A stretch of 64,000 nucleotides of DNA from Leptospira bouyouniensis (GTDB lineage: Bacteria; Spirochaetota; Leptospiria; Leptospirales; Leptospiraceae): the NCBI RefSeq assembly GCF_004769525.1, contig NZ_RQFT01000003.1, positions 372,001-436,000 of the forward strand, read 5' to 3'. A program made the translations under genes and the position numbers. Under the pieces are notes generated by a model. The model was not told the origin of the DNA. It worked only from the letters and a program-made list of their open reading frames with translations, and ran no database searches. Below, piece after piece: positions 49,099 through 58,697 of this stretch. Each line of letters begins with the position of its first letter. Position 1 is the stretch's first letter.

Positions 49099-50862
49099 AT
49101 GGCTTGTTTGTTTTGTCAAAAAGGTTTCAATACTTTTTCTCGATTGGAACCCATCCATGATTTAAATCAAACTCCTGAGTTTACAATCCATGATATTGTT
49201 GGAGAATCTCGGAATCCCTACCGAGAAATTTATGAGTGTTCGGATTGCCATCATTTCTGGTGGATCCGAGTCAAAGGGACAGGTGATCCTAGGTCCACTT
49301 ATCCTGAGTACTATGAACAAACCGCAGAGTTATTCGACGACCAACGTTCAGAATTGATTCAGAACCCAACCGTTGCCCAATTATTGCAACATTCGGAATC
49401 AAAATTTCCTTACACATTTTTTCCCGAAATTCTAGAAACAATCTCCAAAAGGGAACCAGAGACTCTCAAAAGAATTTTTTTAGATCGAGTTCCGAATTTA
49501 CCAAGTTCAGCCAAACAATGGTTACGCAAGTGGTTTCAAAAACAATTTCCAAAGGATTACGATGAGGAGAAGGAAAGAGGTTTCCCGAGCCATGCAAGTT
49601 TAGTGATACCTTTAGCTAACAATGAATTGGTATTGGTCACTGAATGGGTTGCGATAAACCAATGTGTCGTATTATCGGAAATAGATGATTTGTATACTTT
49701 GACTGCTATAAAATTACCAGAAAATAAGGTCCTTTGGAAACAAACAGTGAATCGACCTTTTTTAGAAGGAATCTCGATTCCATATTTATTTTACCAATCC
49801 GGTTATCTTTGTTATTTCCAAGGATTTCAAAATGGTTCAGAGTATTTTTCTCAACTCAATCGACCAAACGAATTACTTGTGTTTGATCTACAAGGAAATC
49901 TATTACTCTCGATACCACTTTCCTTTCGTTGTTATGAAATTCTTTCGACAGAGGAGCGTGACGTTTCTGAAAATCGGGTTATTCAAAATTTTCAATTTTC
50001 AATTCTATCGGATACCTTATATTTACCCCATACAAATGAAGTCCATGTTTATGATTTAATTACAAAAAAAATCTTACAAAAAATTAAAACACCAAATGGT
50101 GAAATTTTTTCAGGTAAAGTTTTCCAAACAGAATCAGGTGTTATTTTGTTTCATACACTTAAAGGTGTGTTTGCTGTGAATGAAAATTGGGAAATTGTAT
50201 TCCAATACCAATCAAAATATCATCCTGTCATGATTGACTCCAATTTGAATTTTTATTATTATTATTCCATTATCGAAAGTATCCAAACAGGTGAACAAAA
50301 ACGATTTTACCAAGAGAAGGATTCCGATATAAAATTGTTATTTGAATTGGCATCACCTCCAGTAATGTTCCCTGAAGGAATTTTGATTCCTTTTGTTTGG
50401 GATAAATCGTTTCTCTTAAACCAGAACTTAGAGTTGATCAAGGAATTAGATATCACTTCATCAGACACACTTGGTCCACATTCATTCGGAACAAACAAAG
50501 TTCCAATCCTTGTGTCCGATGAGAACATTACCATTACCAATGATTTTGATTCCATCGCGATGATCGATTTTTTAGGAAATCAATTATGTATTCTGCCGAT
50601 CCAATCGGAGGTTCTTAATGTTTTTAGTTTTGATGGAAAACACACTGTCGTGATCCTAACTTGTTTTGATGAATATAGTGAAGAGAACCAAGTGGAATTC
50701 ATTTTTTTGGATCATAAAGGGAAAATCTTGCTTAAAAAAATCTTACCTGGTCCAGAAGGATTGAGTGTGAGTTTTGATGGGATTCTTATATTTGCTCAAA
50801 AAAACCAGATTTATTCCTTAGATTTGTTTGTCGAAAGTGATCTATATCTAAAAAATTTATGA
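49099..50862 (+). CDS. Hypothetical zinc-ribbon and propeller-like protein
   Basis: A 587-residue cytoplasmic protein, no signal peptide. A four-cysteine zinc ribbon (CLFC near the start, CSDC about residue 47) is followed by a beta-rich body with propeller-like repeats (LYLPHTNEVHVYDLITKK, about residue 310). I know no function. The stop overlaps the ATG of the next gene (ATGA), so it is translationally coupled to a SpoIIE-type phosphatase. Confidence 0.6.
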   Translation: MACLFCQKGFNTFSRLEPIHDLNQTPEFTIHDIVGESRNPYREIYECSDCHHFWWIRVKGTGDPRSTYPEYYEQTAELFDDQRSELIQNPTVAQLLQHSESKFPYTFFPEILETISKREPETLKRIFLDRVPNLPSSAKQWLRKWFQKQFPKDYDEEKERGFPSHASLVIPLANNELVLVTEWVAINQCVVLSEIDDLYTLTAIKLPENKVLWKQTVNRPFLEGISIPYLFYQSGYLCYFQGFQNGSEYFSQLNRPNELLVFDLQGNLLLSIPLSFRCYEILSTEERDVSENRVIQNFQFSILSDTLYLPHTNEVHVYDLITKKILQKIKTPNGEIFSGKVFQTESGVILFHTLKGVFAVNENWEIVFQYQSKYHPVMIDSNLNFYYYYSIIESIQTGEQKRFYQEKDSDIKLLFELASPPVMFPEGILIPFVWDKSFLLNQNLELIKELDITSSDTLGPHSFGTNKVPILVSDENITITNDFDSIAMIDFLGNQLCILPIQSEVLNVFSFDGKHTVVILTCFDEYSEENQVEFIFLDHKGKILLKKILPGPEGLSVSFDGILIFAQKNQIYSLDLFVESDLYLKNL

Positions 50863-52880
50863 AAAATTGTAAATTCATATTCATTCTATGTTTGGTAACA
50901 TTGTTTAGGATCGAATTATACTCAGAAAGTACAATCGTCAATCTCAATCAATTAAATGATAAACCAATCCAATTAGTACCTTCTATATATGTTTTGGAAG
51001 ATCCAACAAATGCATTGGATTATTTGAGTATCAAATCGAATGAAAAAAATCTGCGATTTCAAAAGGTAACGAATGCCAAAGAAGCCTTTAATTTTTCTTA
51101 TTCAAAATCAACTTATTGGCTTAAAGTAAATTTTACTAATCCTAACGAACTTCCGATGGATACGGCACTTGTAATCTCTTACCCGAGATTAAAAACATTG
51201 GATTTGTTTTTAGAAACTCATGATCAAGTAAAAAATATTCCTTCAGGATATTCAATTCCTTCCAACAATCGCCCATACCAATCTCGATTTTTTGTATTCC
51301 CTATCCAATTTTCTGCGAAATCGTATGCTACTGTCTATTTAAAAGTAAACTCCCCAAATGCAATTAATCTACCGATTCAAATTTGGAAACAAAAATTCTA
51401 TGATCGGCATGAAATCGACGATCATGTGATACAAGCTCTTTATTTTGGAATCACATTAGCAATGATAACCTTTAATTTGTTTTTGTATTTTATACTTAGG
51501 GATATTAGTTATTTTTTATATGTCTTAGTTGTTTTAAGTTCTGCACTTGCTATTGCAACTCACAATGGAATAGCATCGGAATACCTTTGGAATTACTCTC
51601 CATGGTTGGATCAATATTCTATAAATATATTCATCTCTGTAGTATTGATTTTGTTTTTGATCTTTATGCGAAATCTCTTACAGACTAAAAATGTTCTTCC
51701 AAAATTAGATCCTTGGAATTGGTTTTTTATCGTAGTACAAATCATACTACCCATTGCTTATATTTTTTCTTTTGATACTTTTATCAAGTGGTTAGTATTA
51801 AGCCATACGGTTACTTCGCTTTGGATTTTATTACTTGGGGTCCTTTGTTCACTCAAAAAACAAAGGATTGCTTATTTTTTTCTTCTCGCCTTTTCTTTTT
51901 TATTTTTAGCCTTAATTATATCTACTTTGAGAGCACTTGGTTATATTCCAACAAATGTATTTACAATTGAAGGGCCACAATATGGTTCAGCTGCTGAGAT
52001 GGTATTACTTGCATTTGCCCTTGCTGATCGATACAATAAGATTATCAAAGAGAAAGAAATTGCTGAAAACAAAGTGAAAATTAATTTAGAGAAATCTAAT
52101 TTTGAATTAGAGGAAAAAGTTAAAGAAAGAACATTTAAACTAAACCAAACATTAAGTGTTCTACGAAGAGACTTGGATGTCGCAAAAAAAATCCAAGAAA
52201 ATTCTATCTCCATCGATCCTAATTTAAGAAAAAATTTATATTTCGATTATCGATACTTACCCGTCTCTGAAGTTGGTGGAGATTTTTTTGATATCACACA
52301 TTTAAAAGATTCAAGTTACAGAATTCTTGTCGCTGATGCAACTGGACACGGAGTTCATGCTGCAATGATAACGATGGCAATCAAAGGATTGTATGATCCT
52401 ATAAAGGAATTTGAACTCCCACCTAATAAAGTGATCGAAATTTTTAATGAAGAATTTATGGATAATTTTGTATCATTGAATAGTTTGTTAACAGCTATCA
52501 TTATCGATATTCATTTTGAAAATCATACAATAGAATTTGCGTCGGCAGGCCATCCAGCTGCTGTATTGATACAAAAAGAGAGAACGACTCTTTTACCAAA
52601 AACAGGTAGAATGATTGGTTTGAAAAAACAAACTCAATATGAAAATAAAAGACTCAATTTTGGGACTGGTGATCGTTTGTTTGTCTTTACCGATGGTGTT
52701 TATGAAGTCGTTAATCAAAAAGAGGAAGAATTTGGTGAAGAACAATTGCATCATCATCTTTTGGAGACGAGGGAGTTGCCCCTCTTTGACGTACTTGATC
52801 GCCTGCTAAAAACGCTACAAAATTTTCAAAAAACCGAAGAACGCCAGGACGATTTAACGATTCTGGGATTCGATTTGTGA
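50859..52880 (+). CDS. 7TMR-DISM receptor with SpoIIE-type PP2C phosphatase domain
   Basis: A 673-residue protein: signal sequence, extracytoplasmic 7TMR-DISMED2 domain (about 40-170), a seven-helix membrane region (about 185-390), coiled coil, and a SpoIIE/RsbU phosphatase domain (SEVGGDFFDIT, VADATGHGVHAAMIT, FVFTDGVYEVV, with the metal-binding aspartates). Such proteins sense an extracellular ligand and dephosphorylate an anti-sigma-factor antagonist. No anti-sigma partner is adjacent. Coupled to the preceding gene by an ATGA overlap. Confidence 0.88.
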   Translation: MKNCKFIFILCLVTLFRIELYSESTIVNLNQLNDKPIQLVPSIYVLEDPTNALDYLSIKSNEKNLRFQKVTNAKEAFNFSYSKSTYWLKVNFTNPNELPMDTALVISYPRLKTLDLFLETHDQVKNIPSGYSIPSNNRPYQSRFFVFPIQFSAKSYATVYLKVNSPNAINLPIQIWKQKFYDRHEIDDHVIQALYFGITLAMITFNLFLYFILRDISYFLYVLVVLSSALAIATHNGIASEYLWNYSPWLDQYSINIFISVVLILFLIFMRNLLQTKNVLPKLDPWNWFFIVVQIILPIAYIFSFDTFIKWLVLSHTVTSLWILLLGVLCSLKKQRIAYFFLLAFSFLFLALIISTLRALGYIPTNVFTIEGPQYGSAAEMVLLAFALADRYNKIIKEKEIAENKVKINLEKSNFELEEKVKERTFKLNQTLSVLRRDLDVAKKIQENSISIDPNLRKNLYFDYRYLPVSEVGGDFFDITHLKDSSYRILVADATGHGVHAAMITMAIKGLYDPIKEFELPPNKVIEIFNEEFMDNFVSLNSLLTAIIIDIHFENHTIEFASAGHPAAVLIQKERTTLLPKTGRMIGLKKQTQYENKRLNFGTGDRLFVFTDGVYEVVNQKEEEFGEEQLHHHLLETRELPLFDVLDRLLKTLQNFQKTEERQDDLTILGFDL

Positions 52881-52893
52881 CTAAAATTCTATT

Positions 52894-52935
52894 TTTGATA
52901 TAAAATACTTTGATATTAAATTATTTTATATCAAA
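52894..52935. promoter_or_regulatory. Inverted and direct repeats of TTTGATAT
   Basis: TTTGATATAAAATA (52894-52907) and TATTTTATATCAAA (52922-52935) are a perfect 14-bp inverted repeat, and a third TTTGATAT starts at 52909 between them. It lies between the phosphatase stop and the old yellow enzyme start, so it may be an operator, or a terminator. Not assigned to a known factor. Confidence 0.5.
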
Positions 52936-52986
52936 GTAGGTGACCGGCCTGTCTATTTGATAAGAGGTTTTTCTTTAAGAATTAAA

Positions 52987-54063
52987 ATGAATCCATTGTA
53001 TCAAAAAACAAAATTAGGCAATTTAGAACTCAAAAATCGAGTCGTCATGGCTCCAATGACAAGGTCAAGATCCATCAATAATATTCCAGGAGATATTGTA
53101 GCAACTTATTATGAACAAAGAGCTGAGGCAGGACTTATCATCACAGAAGGTACTTCACCATCTCCGAATGGTTTAGGTTATGCGAGAATTCCAGGAATTT
53201 TTTCTTCAGAACAAACCAATGCTTGGAAAAAAGTTACTGAAAAAGTACACAACAAAGGTAGTAGAATATTTGTTCAATTAATGCATACTGGTCGAATTGG
53301 GCATGAAAAGAATTTACCTAAATCGGCAAAAGTTTTAGGACCTTCTGCTATTATGGCAAAAGGAACAATGTGGACTGACAGTGATGGAATGTTAGACCAT
53401 CCAACTCCGAAAGAAATGTCTAAAGAGGAGTTACAATCCACCATCGCAGAATTTGTAACTGCTTCAAAAAATGCCATTGATGCAGGATTTGATGGAGTTG
53501 AATTACACGCAGCAAACGGATATTTGTTGGAACAATTTTTACATCCATCATCCAACCAAAGGACTGATGAATATGGCGGTTCAATCGAGAATCGTTTGCG
53601 ATTTGTTTTAGAAGTTGCAGTCGCTGTAAGTAATGCAATCGGAAAAGAAAAAACAGGAATCCGTTTGTCTCCATATGGCGCATTTAACGATTTATTCCCA
53701 TTTCCTGAAACACATGACGAATATTCATTGTTAGCTGAAAAATTAAATGAAATTGGAATACTATATGTGCATTTAGTTGATCACTCGTCAATGGGTGCCC
53801 CGGTTGTGGAACCAAAAACAGTCAAAGCAATTCGAGAGAATTTTAAGGGAGCTCTCATACTAAGTGGTGGTTATGATTCGATTCGGGCAAATAAAGACAT
53901 CGAGGCAGGTAACGCAGATTTGGTGGCATTCGGGAAACCATTTTTAGCAAATCCTGATCTCGTAACAAGATTTCAAAAAAATATACCACTTGTAAATTTT
54001 GATGAAACTACTTTATATACCCCAGGCGAAAAAGGATACACTGATTATCCATTTTCATCCTAA
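52987..54063 (+). CDS. Old yellow enzyme family alkene reductase
   Basis: About 358 residues: FMN-binding barrel with the N-terminal NRVVMAPMTRSR, GLIITEGTSPSPNG, GRIGHE, DGVELHAANGYLLEQFLHPSSN and a C-terminal phosphate-binding LSGGYD and FGKPFLANPDLV. It reduces activated alkenes, for example N-ethylmaleimide, with NAD(P)H. I chose ATG 52987; the TTG at 52957 would add ten residues. A repeat-rich region follows its stop. Confidence 0.9.
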   Translation: MNPLYQKTKLGNLELKNRVVMAPMTRSRSINNIPGDIVATYYEQRAEAGLIITEGTSPSPNGLGYARIPGIFSSEQTNAWKKVTEKVHNKGSRIFVQLMHTGRIGHEKNLPKSAKVLGPSAIMAKGTMWTDSDGMLDHPTPKEMSKEELQSTIAEFVTASKNAIDAGFDGVELHAANGYLLEQFLHPSSNQRTDEYGGSIENRLRFVLEVAVAVSNAIGKEKTGIRLSPYGAFNDLFPFPETHDEYSLLAEKLNEIGILYVHLVDHSSMGAPVVEPKTVKAIRENFKGALILSGGYDSIRANKDIEAGNADLVAFGKPFLANPDLVTRFQKNIPLVNFDETTLYTPGEKGYTDYPFSS

Positions 54064-54077
54064 CTAAAATTATGCGA

Positions 54078-54099
54078 GCGCCCAAAAATCTTTGGGCGC
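54078..54099 (+). terminator. Hairpin after the old yellow enzyme gene
   Basis: GCGCCCAAA (54078-54086), tetraloop AATC, TTTGGGCGC (54091-54099): a perfect 9-bp stem 14 bases after the stop. No T run follows. It overlaps the start of dispersed element A. Confidence 0.55.
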
Positions 54100-54225
54100 C
54101 TCCCAATTTATCTATAACATTGATTGATTTATAAAGGGAACGGGCTCTTTCGGGGTCCGCTTTCGCTCCCGTCCTGCGGAGTTGCTCCACACCTCCTTGG
54201 ACCTAGCCCTCCAGATCCCTGGCGC
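54091..54225 (+). repeat. Dispersed intergenic element A, copy 1
   Basis: Begins TTTGGGCGCCTC, contains TTTATAAAGG and a GC-rich CGGGCTCTTTCGGGG-type stretch, and ends near CTGGCGC. A diverged copy is at 62131-62240. It is followed after about 130 bases by the 44-bp repeat, as the second copy is. The similarity was judged by eye. Confidence 0.5.
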
Positions 54226-54357
54226 AAGAGAGATATCATTTGGATGATTGGTTGGTAGAAACATTCGAGAAGACGAAAATACGAACTAATTTGAAAGAAA
54301 AATTTTGAGATTCACAAAGCAGTTTCGTTTTTGCGTGGAATATGATAAGGAGAAAAC

Positions 54358-54401
54358 ATTGGGTGGCGGGTCTAGTTCCCCACCCTGAATCGGGTGGGGA
54401 T
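54358..54401 (+). repeat. 44-bp dispersed repeat, copy 2
   Basis: Differs from copies 1 and 3 by a few substitutions and by placement of a base in the loop; the stem CCCCACCC/GGGTGGGG is perfect here, so the pairing is maintained or improved in this copy. Confidence 0.9.
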
Positions 54402-54488
54402 TCGCATATCCATTTAGTATCACGCACCTCCCAGAAATACTTGGATTCTTTTCCCTAAATCCTTGACAAAAAAAGCGAATCTAGCTCA

Positions 54489-54522
54489 TTTAACCAAAAG
54501 GTTAATTAACTAAATGGTTAAA
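54489..54522. promoter_or_regulatory. Candidate ArsR autoregulatory operator
   Basis: TTTAACCA (54489-54496) and TGGTTAAA (54515-54522) form a perfect inverted repeat spanning the arsR ATG, and TTAACC-AAAA-GGTTAA (54490-54505) is a second, tighter one. A TTGACA -35 lies at 54463-54468. Likely binding site for the encoded ArsR protein. Confidence 0.6.
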
Positions 54523-54876
54523 TTTCAACATTCGGAAGAAACATTAGATTCTACATTCCAAGCACTAGCGGATCCTACGCGAAGGAAGATCTTGATGCAA
54601 TTGGTTTCTGGTGAAGCGACTGTTATGGAATTAGCTGAACCATTTCAGATGAGTTTACCTGGTATTTCAAAACACATCAAAGTATTAGAAAAGGCAGGAT
54701 TGATTGAACGTGGTAAATCTGCTCAATACCGTCCTTGCCGCATAAAAGTAGAAGCATTGGAAGAAGCAAACCAATGGTTACAACAGTATAAACAATTATG
54801 GGAAGAAAGATTAGATCGACTTGATCAGTATTTGATGGAGTTACAACAATCGAAAGGAAAGAAAAAGAATGTTTAA
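54514..54876 (+). CDS. ArsR-family transcriptional regulator
   Basis: A 120-residue winged-helix protein: FQALADPTRRKILMQL, ATVMELAEPFQMSLPGISKHIKVLEKAGLIERGK. The winged helix is typical of the non-metal ArsR branch commonly found beside AHSA1-domain genes. No metal-binding cysteine motif is seen. Its stop overlaps the following AHSA1 gene. Inverted repeats over its own start suggest autoregulation. Confidence 0.88.
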   Translation: MVKFQHSEETLDSTFQALADPTRRKILMQLVSGEATVMELAEPFQMSLPGISKHIKVLEKAGLIERGKSAQYRPCRIKVEALEEANQWLQQYKQLWEERLDRLDQYLMELQQSKGKKKNV

Positions 54877-55828
54877 ACAAGACATGACCGTTTCGTTAGA
54901 AGAAAAAATTGTTAGAATGGAAAGAATTTTCCAAGCACCACTAAAACTTGTTTGGGAGGTTTGGACAAATCCTTTACACATTGAAAAATGGTGGGGACCC
55001 AAAGGATTCACTAATCCGACCGTAGAATTTGATTTTAAAGTCGGTGGATCGTATCGTATTGTTATGCGATCACCTGATGGAGTAGATTATCCAGTAGTTG
55101 GAAAATTTTTAGAAATTACACCTTATGAAAGTTTTGTTATGACCGATTTAGTTGATGAACATCCAGATGAGTGGGTCAAAGAAGTTCAAAAAATGGCAGG
55201 GGTCACTGGTGATCGGTCCATGCTAAATTCAAAATTAAGAGTATTGTTCGAAGAAACGAACGGTAAAACAAAAGTGATTTTGCTAACTGAATTTATGAAC
55301 AACCAAATTCGTGATGGTTTTGCAAATTCTGGCATGAAGGAAGGTTGGTCACAAAGTTTCGAAAAGTTAGAATCTGAAGCTTTGCCGAAAACAAATGAAC
55401 TAATTATCGAAAAAAAATTATCACATCCGATCGACTTAGTTTTCTCTGCTTTTGCTGATCAATTAAATATAAATAGTTGGTGGGGTCCAAATGGTTTTAC
55501 TACGACGACAGAATCCAGAGATTTTAGAGTTGGTGGAAAATGGATTTATACCATGAAAGGACCAGATGGTAAAATCTATCCAAATTTGGTAGAATATAAA
55601 GTCATAAAAGATTTCGAATATATTGAATATCTTCATGGTTCTGGAGATTCAACAAAAGATGATAATTTTTTAGTAAAGATTTGGTTTACATCAATAAACA
55701 AAAATCAAACAATCATAAAAATGAATATGATATTTCCTAATGCAGAAATTAGAGATACAGTTGTTTCATTTGGAGCTATTGAAGGTGCTCACCAAACAAT
55801 CAGTAGGTTAAATCAATATTTGAATTAA
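54869..55828 (+). CDS. Tandem AHSA1/SRPBCC domain protein
   Basis: A 319-residue protein with two AHSA1-type START-like domains (about residues 10-165 and 175-319). Both carry the same WWGP motif (IEKWWGPKGFTNP and INSWWGPNGFTTT), so they arose by internal duplication. These domains bind hydrophobic ligands; the pairing with an ArsR repressor is common. The start overlaps arsR by eight bases. Confidence 0.85.
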   Translation: MFKQDMTVSLEEKIVRMERIFQAPLKLVWEVWTNPLHIEKWWGPKGFTNPTVEFDFKVGGSYRIVMRSPDGVDYPVVGKFLEITPYESFVMTDLVDEHPDEWVKEVQKMAGVTGDRSMLNSKLRVLFEETNGKTKVILLTEFMNNQIRDGFANSGMKEGWSQSFEKLESEALPKTNELIIEKKLSHPIDLVFSAFADQLNINSWWGPNGFTTTTESRDFRVGGKWIYTMKGPDGKIYPNLVEYKVIKDFEYIEYLHGSGDSTKDDNFLVKIWFTSINKNQTIIKMNMIFPNAEIRDTVVSFGAIEGAHQTISRLNQYLN

Positions 55829-55853
55829 TAATTCAAATTTAGTAGGAAAAATT

Positions 55854-57245
55854 ATGACACGAAAAAGTTTATGGAATGATTTAAAAAAAGCCCTAGCTGG
55901 ATCTGAAGAAGATTATACTGAAGTTAGTATGCAAAAGGCAGTTTTTCTCCTCTCAGTTCCAATGATTTTGGAGTTAGTTTTAGAATCAGTTTTTGCAGTT
56001 GTAGATATCTATTTTGTTGGTAAAATTGGTCCTTCCGCAGTTGCCACAGTTGGACTTACTGAAACATATCTCTTTCTACTTTATGCAGTAGCAATGGGTT
56101 TATCATTTTCTGTAACAGCCATTGTCGCTCGAAGGATTGGTGAAAAAGAAAAAGATAAGGCTGGAGTAGCGGCGATTCAATCCATCTGGATAGCTATCAT
56201 CTCTTCTATTCCCTTCTCAATCGCAGGTATCTTTTATTCACAAGAGCTCTTGGCACTTATGGGTGCAGACGAATGGGTACTTAGTGAAGGTTATCACTAT
56301 ATGCAATGGATGTTAGGTGGTAATTTAATCATTGTCTTGTTATTTCTAATTAATGCCGTTTTCCGTGGAGCAGGTGATGCAGCAATCTCAATGCGTGTAC
56401 TTTGGATTGCTAATGGTTTCAATATCATTTTGGATCCTATTTTTATATTTGGATGGGGTCCAATACCAGCCTTTGGAATCACAGGTGCTGCAATTGCGAC
56501 TAACATTGGAAGAGGAATCGGTGTATTATTTCAACTTTGGTTATTATTCAAAGGTGGAAAACACATTAAAATAGTAACCAGTCATTTAAAAATTGAATGG
56601 GATACAATTTCGGGCATTCTAAAAACATCACTTGGTGGAATTGGACAGATGATTGTTGGTATGACATCATGGATTTTTATCATGAGAATCTTATCAGAGT
56701 TTGGAAGCCAGACTGTTGCCGGAGCAACCATTGCACTTAGGACGATGATGTTTACATTGATGCCATCTTGGGGAATGTCAAACGCAGTCGCAACATTAGT
56801 AGGTCAAAATTTAGGGGCAGGAAAACCGGATCGAGCAGAACAATCTGTATGGTTTACCGGGTTCTGTAATATGGGTTATCTAATTCTTGTATCTATCATT
56901 TATTTTTTTTATAGCGAGAATATAATTTCAATTTTTAGTACAGACCCTTCAGTGATCATGATTGGATCGGAATGGTTAAGAATTGTTTCTTATTCTTATT
57001 TTATCTACGCATGGTGGATGGCAGCTAGCCAAGCTTTTAATGGAGCAGGTGATACGATGACTCCAACCAAAATCAATGTAATCTTTTTTTGGATCATTCA
57101 GATCCCTTTGGCGTATACACTCGGGAAATATTTTAATTTCGGTTATAGTGGTGTGTTTTGGGCAATGATGTTGTCTGAAACTTCTGTTGGTGTATATACT
57201 TTATGGTTATTCACCAAAGGGAAATGGAAAGAAACAAAAGTCTAA
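55854..57245 (+). CDS. MATE-family multidrug efflux protein
   Basis: A 463-residue MATE transporter with about 12 hydrophobic helices. Typical segments are SVPMILELVLESVFAVVDIYFVGKIG-like (about residues 33-60) and FRGAGDAAISMRV, FNGAGDTMTPTKI. MATE proteins export drugs or metabolites using a sodium or proton gradient. It is 25 bases downstream of the AHSA1 gene and probably in the same operon with arsR, so regulated by it. Confidence 0.88.
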   Translation: MTRKSLWNDLKKALAGSEEDYTEVSMQKAVFLLSVPMILELVLESVFAVVDIYFVGKIGPSAVATVGLTETYLFLLYAVAMGLSFSVTAIVARRIGEKEKDKAGVAAIQSIWIAIISSIPFSIAGIFYSQELLALMGADEWVLSEGYHYMQWMLGGNLIIVLLFLINAVFRGAGDAAISMRVLWIANGFNIILDPIFIFGWGPIPAFGITGAAIATNIGRGIGVLFQLWLLFKGGKHIKIVTSHLKIEWDTISGILKTSLGGIGQMIVGMTSWIFIMRILSEFGSQTVAGATIALRTMMFTLMPSWGMSNAVATLVGQNLGAGKPDRAEQSVWFTGFCNMGYLILVSIIYFFYSENIISIFSTDPSVIMIGSEWLRIVSYSYFIYAWWMAASQAFNGAGDTMTPTKINVIFFWIIQIPLAYTLGKYFNFGYSGVFWAMMLSETSVGVYTLWLFTKGKWKETKV

Positions 57246-57265
57246 TGAAATTTCGGTGAACGTAT

Positions 57266-57682
57266 ATGAATCAAAAATTGCCTGCAAATATCGATGAATA
57301 TATCAATTCTTTTCCAAAGGATGTACAATTGATTCTTTCTAATATCAGAAAGGTCATTCGAAAAGTGGCACCAAATGCGACTGAAGCAATGAGGTATGCA
57401 ATTCCAACATTCATAGAGAACGGAAATCTTGTTCATTTTGCTGCATTTAAAAAACATATTGGTTTTTATGCTCTTCCTTCTGGGAATCTCGCTTTCCAGA
57501 AGGAAATTTCAAAATATAAAAATGGGAAAGGATCGATTCAATTCCCTCTGGATGAACCTATACCATATACCTTAATCAAAAAAATAGTCCAATTTAGACT
57601 AAAAGAAAACTTAGGGAAAATAAAGAAAAAAGTTCAAAAAAAAAAGGCTATAAAATTAAAACATCCAATCACAAAGAAGTAA
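57266..57682 (+). CDS. DUF1801-family protein
   Basis: A 138-residue protein of the DUF1801/YdhG-like family: INSFPKDVQLILSNIRKVI, ATEAMRYAIPTFIENGNLVHFAAFKKHIGFYALP-type strands and a lysine-rich C-terminus. Function of the family is uncertain (some members are iron-chaperone-like by fold). It follows the MATE gene by 20 bases and probably shares its transcript. Confidence 0.8.
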   Translation: MNQKLPANIDEYINSFPKDVQLILSNIRKVIRKVAPNATEAMRYAIPTFIENGNLVHFAAFKKHIGFYALPSGNLAFQKEISKYKNGKGSIQFPLDEPIPYTLIKKIVQFRLKENLGKIKKKVQKKKAIKLKHPITKK

Positions 57683-57820
57683 TCAATTCAGATTCGTTTT
57701 TATTTCGGTATTATTATTTCCTATTTTAGTTTCTCAAAATCATAAAATCTTATTTGAATTTACAAAATTTAGATTTTGTTTTCTAAGTTAACCCTTTAGT
57801 GTTCATAACGAGGTACATAA

Positions 57821-58618
57821 GTGGAGTTTGAGAATCGAAGTATTTTGTATTTATGGAACAGTCGTGTTATGTTTGCAACGAACAATATGCAGACAGATTT
57901 TCATTCACATTATGCAGCCACATTAGCAATTTCATTAGATAACAATATTACAATCGAAACTGAATTAGGAAAGGAAGAATATCGTGTTGCTTTAGTTGGA
58001 CCAAATACTTATCATAGAACCGTTTCACCGGGTGTACAGATGATTGCATTATTGATTGATCCAGAAACATACGAATTTGGATCTATCTCTAAATCTATTT
58101 CTTCAGGCGAAGTAAAACGATTAGACATTCGAAAATTTTTACATCTAATCGAATCTTTAAAGTTATTGTATTATGGTGAGTTAAATAATTTAGAAGCAAC
58201 ACAACTTCAGCTTAAATTACTTAGGACTGTTTATCCTTTTGAAGAACTAAATATTTCAATCGACCCAAGAATACAAAAAATCGCTAAAAAAATTCGATTA
58301 GAAATTCCGAACAAAATTTTAATGAAAGAGCTTGGAAAAGATTTTTCAATTTCAGAAGACAGATTGATTCGATTGTTCAAAGAGAATCTTGGGATTCCAC
58401 TCCGAAGGTATTTATTGTGGGTTCGCATTTTACGTGCTGTGAAAGAAATAAAAGAAGGAAACAATTTAACAGACGCTGCACATGCTGCCGGTTTTTCTGA
58501 TTCAGCACATTTTTCGAGAACATTTAAGGAGAATTTCGGATTTATACCTTCACAATTTTTTGGTCATCTCAAAACCGCAGAAGTTAGATTTTGCGATTCG
58601 TTTGGTAACGAAGAATAA
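57821..58618 (+). CDS. AraC-family transcriptional regulator
   Basis: A 265-residue regulator: N-terminal cupin-like sensing domain (DFHSHYAATLAISL) and two C-terminal helix-turn-helix motifs (LGIPLRRYLLWVRILRAV and DAAHAAGFSDSAHFSRTFKENFG). The GTG start is supported by GAGG seven bases upstream. It precedes an M24 peptidase and two SMP-30-like lipoproteins and probably controls them. Confidence 0.88.
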   Translation: MEFENRSILYLWNSRVMFATNNMQTDFHSHYAATLAISLDNNITIETELGKEEYRVALVGPNTYHRTVSPGVQMIALLIDPETYEFGSISKSISSGEVKRLDIRKFLHLIESLKLLYYGELNNLEATQLQLKLLRTVYPFEELNISIDPRIQKIAKKIRLEIPNKILMKELGKDFSISEDRLIRLFKENLGIPLRRYLLWVRILRAVKEIKEGNNLTDAAHAAGFSDSAHFSRTFKENFGFIPSQFFGHLKTAEVRFCDSFGNEE

Positions 58619-58697
58619 ATTTAATAAATACCGGAATCATTCAAGCAAAGAAATCCAATGTTTGTTATTCTCTTTTCCTAATAAGGAAAAATAACAA

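Noticed and set aside
52937..52955. Possible NemR-type operator before the old yellow enzyme gene
   Set aside because: TAGGTGACC and GCCTGTCTA only match a few positions of the NemR box and do not form a palindrome.
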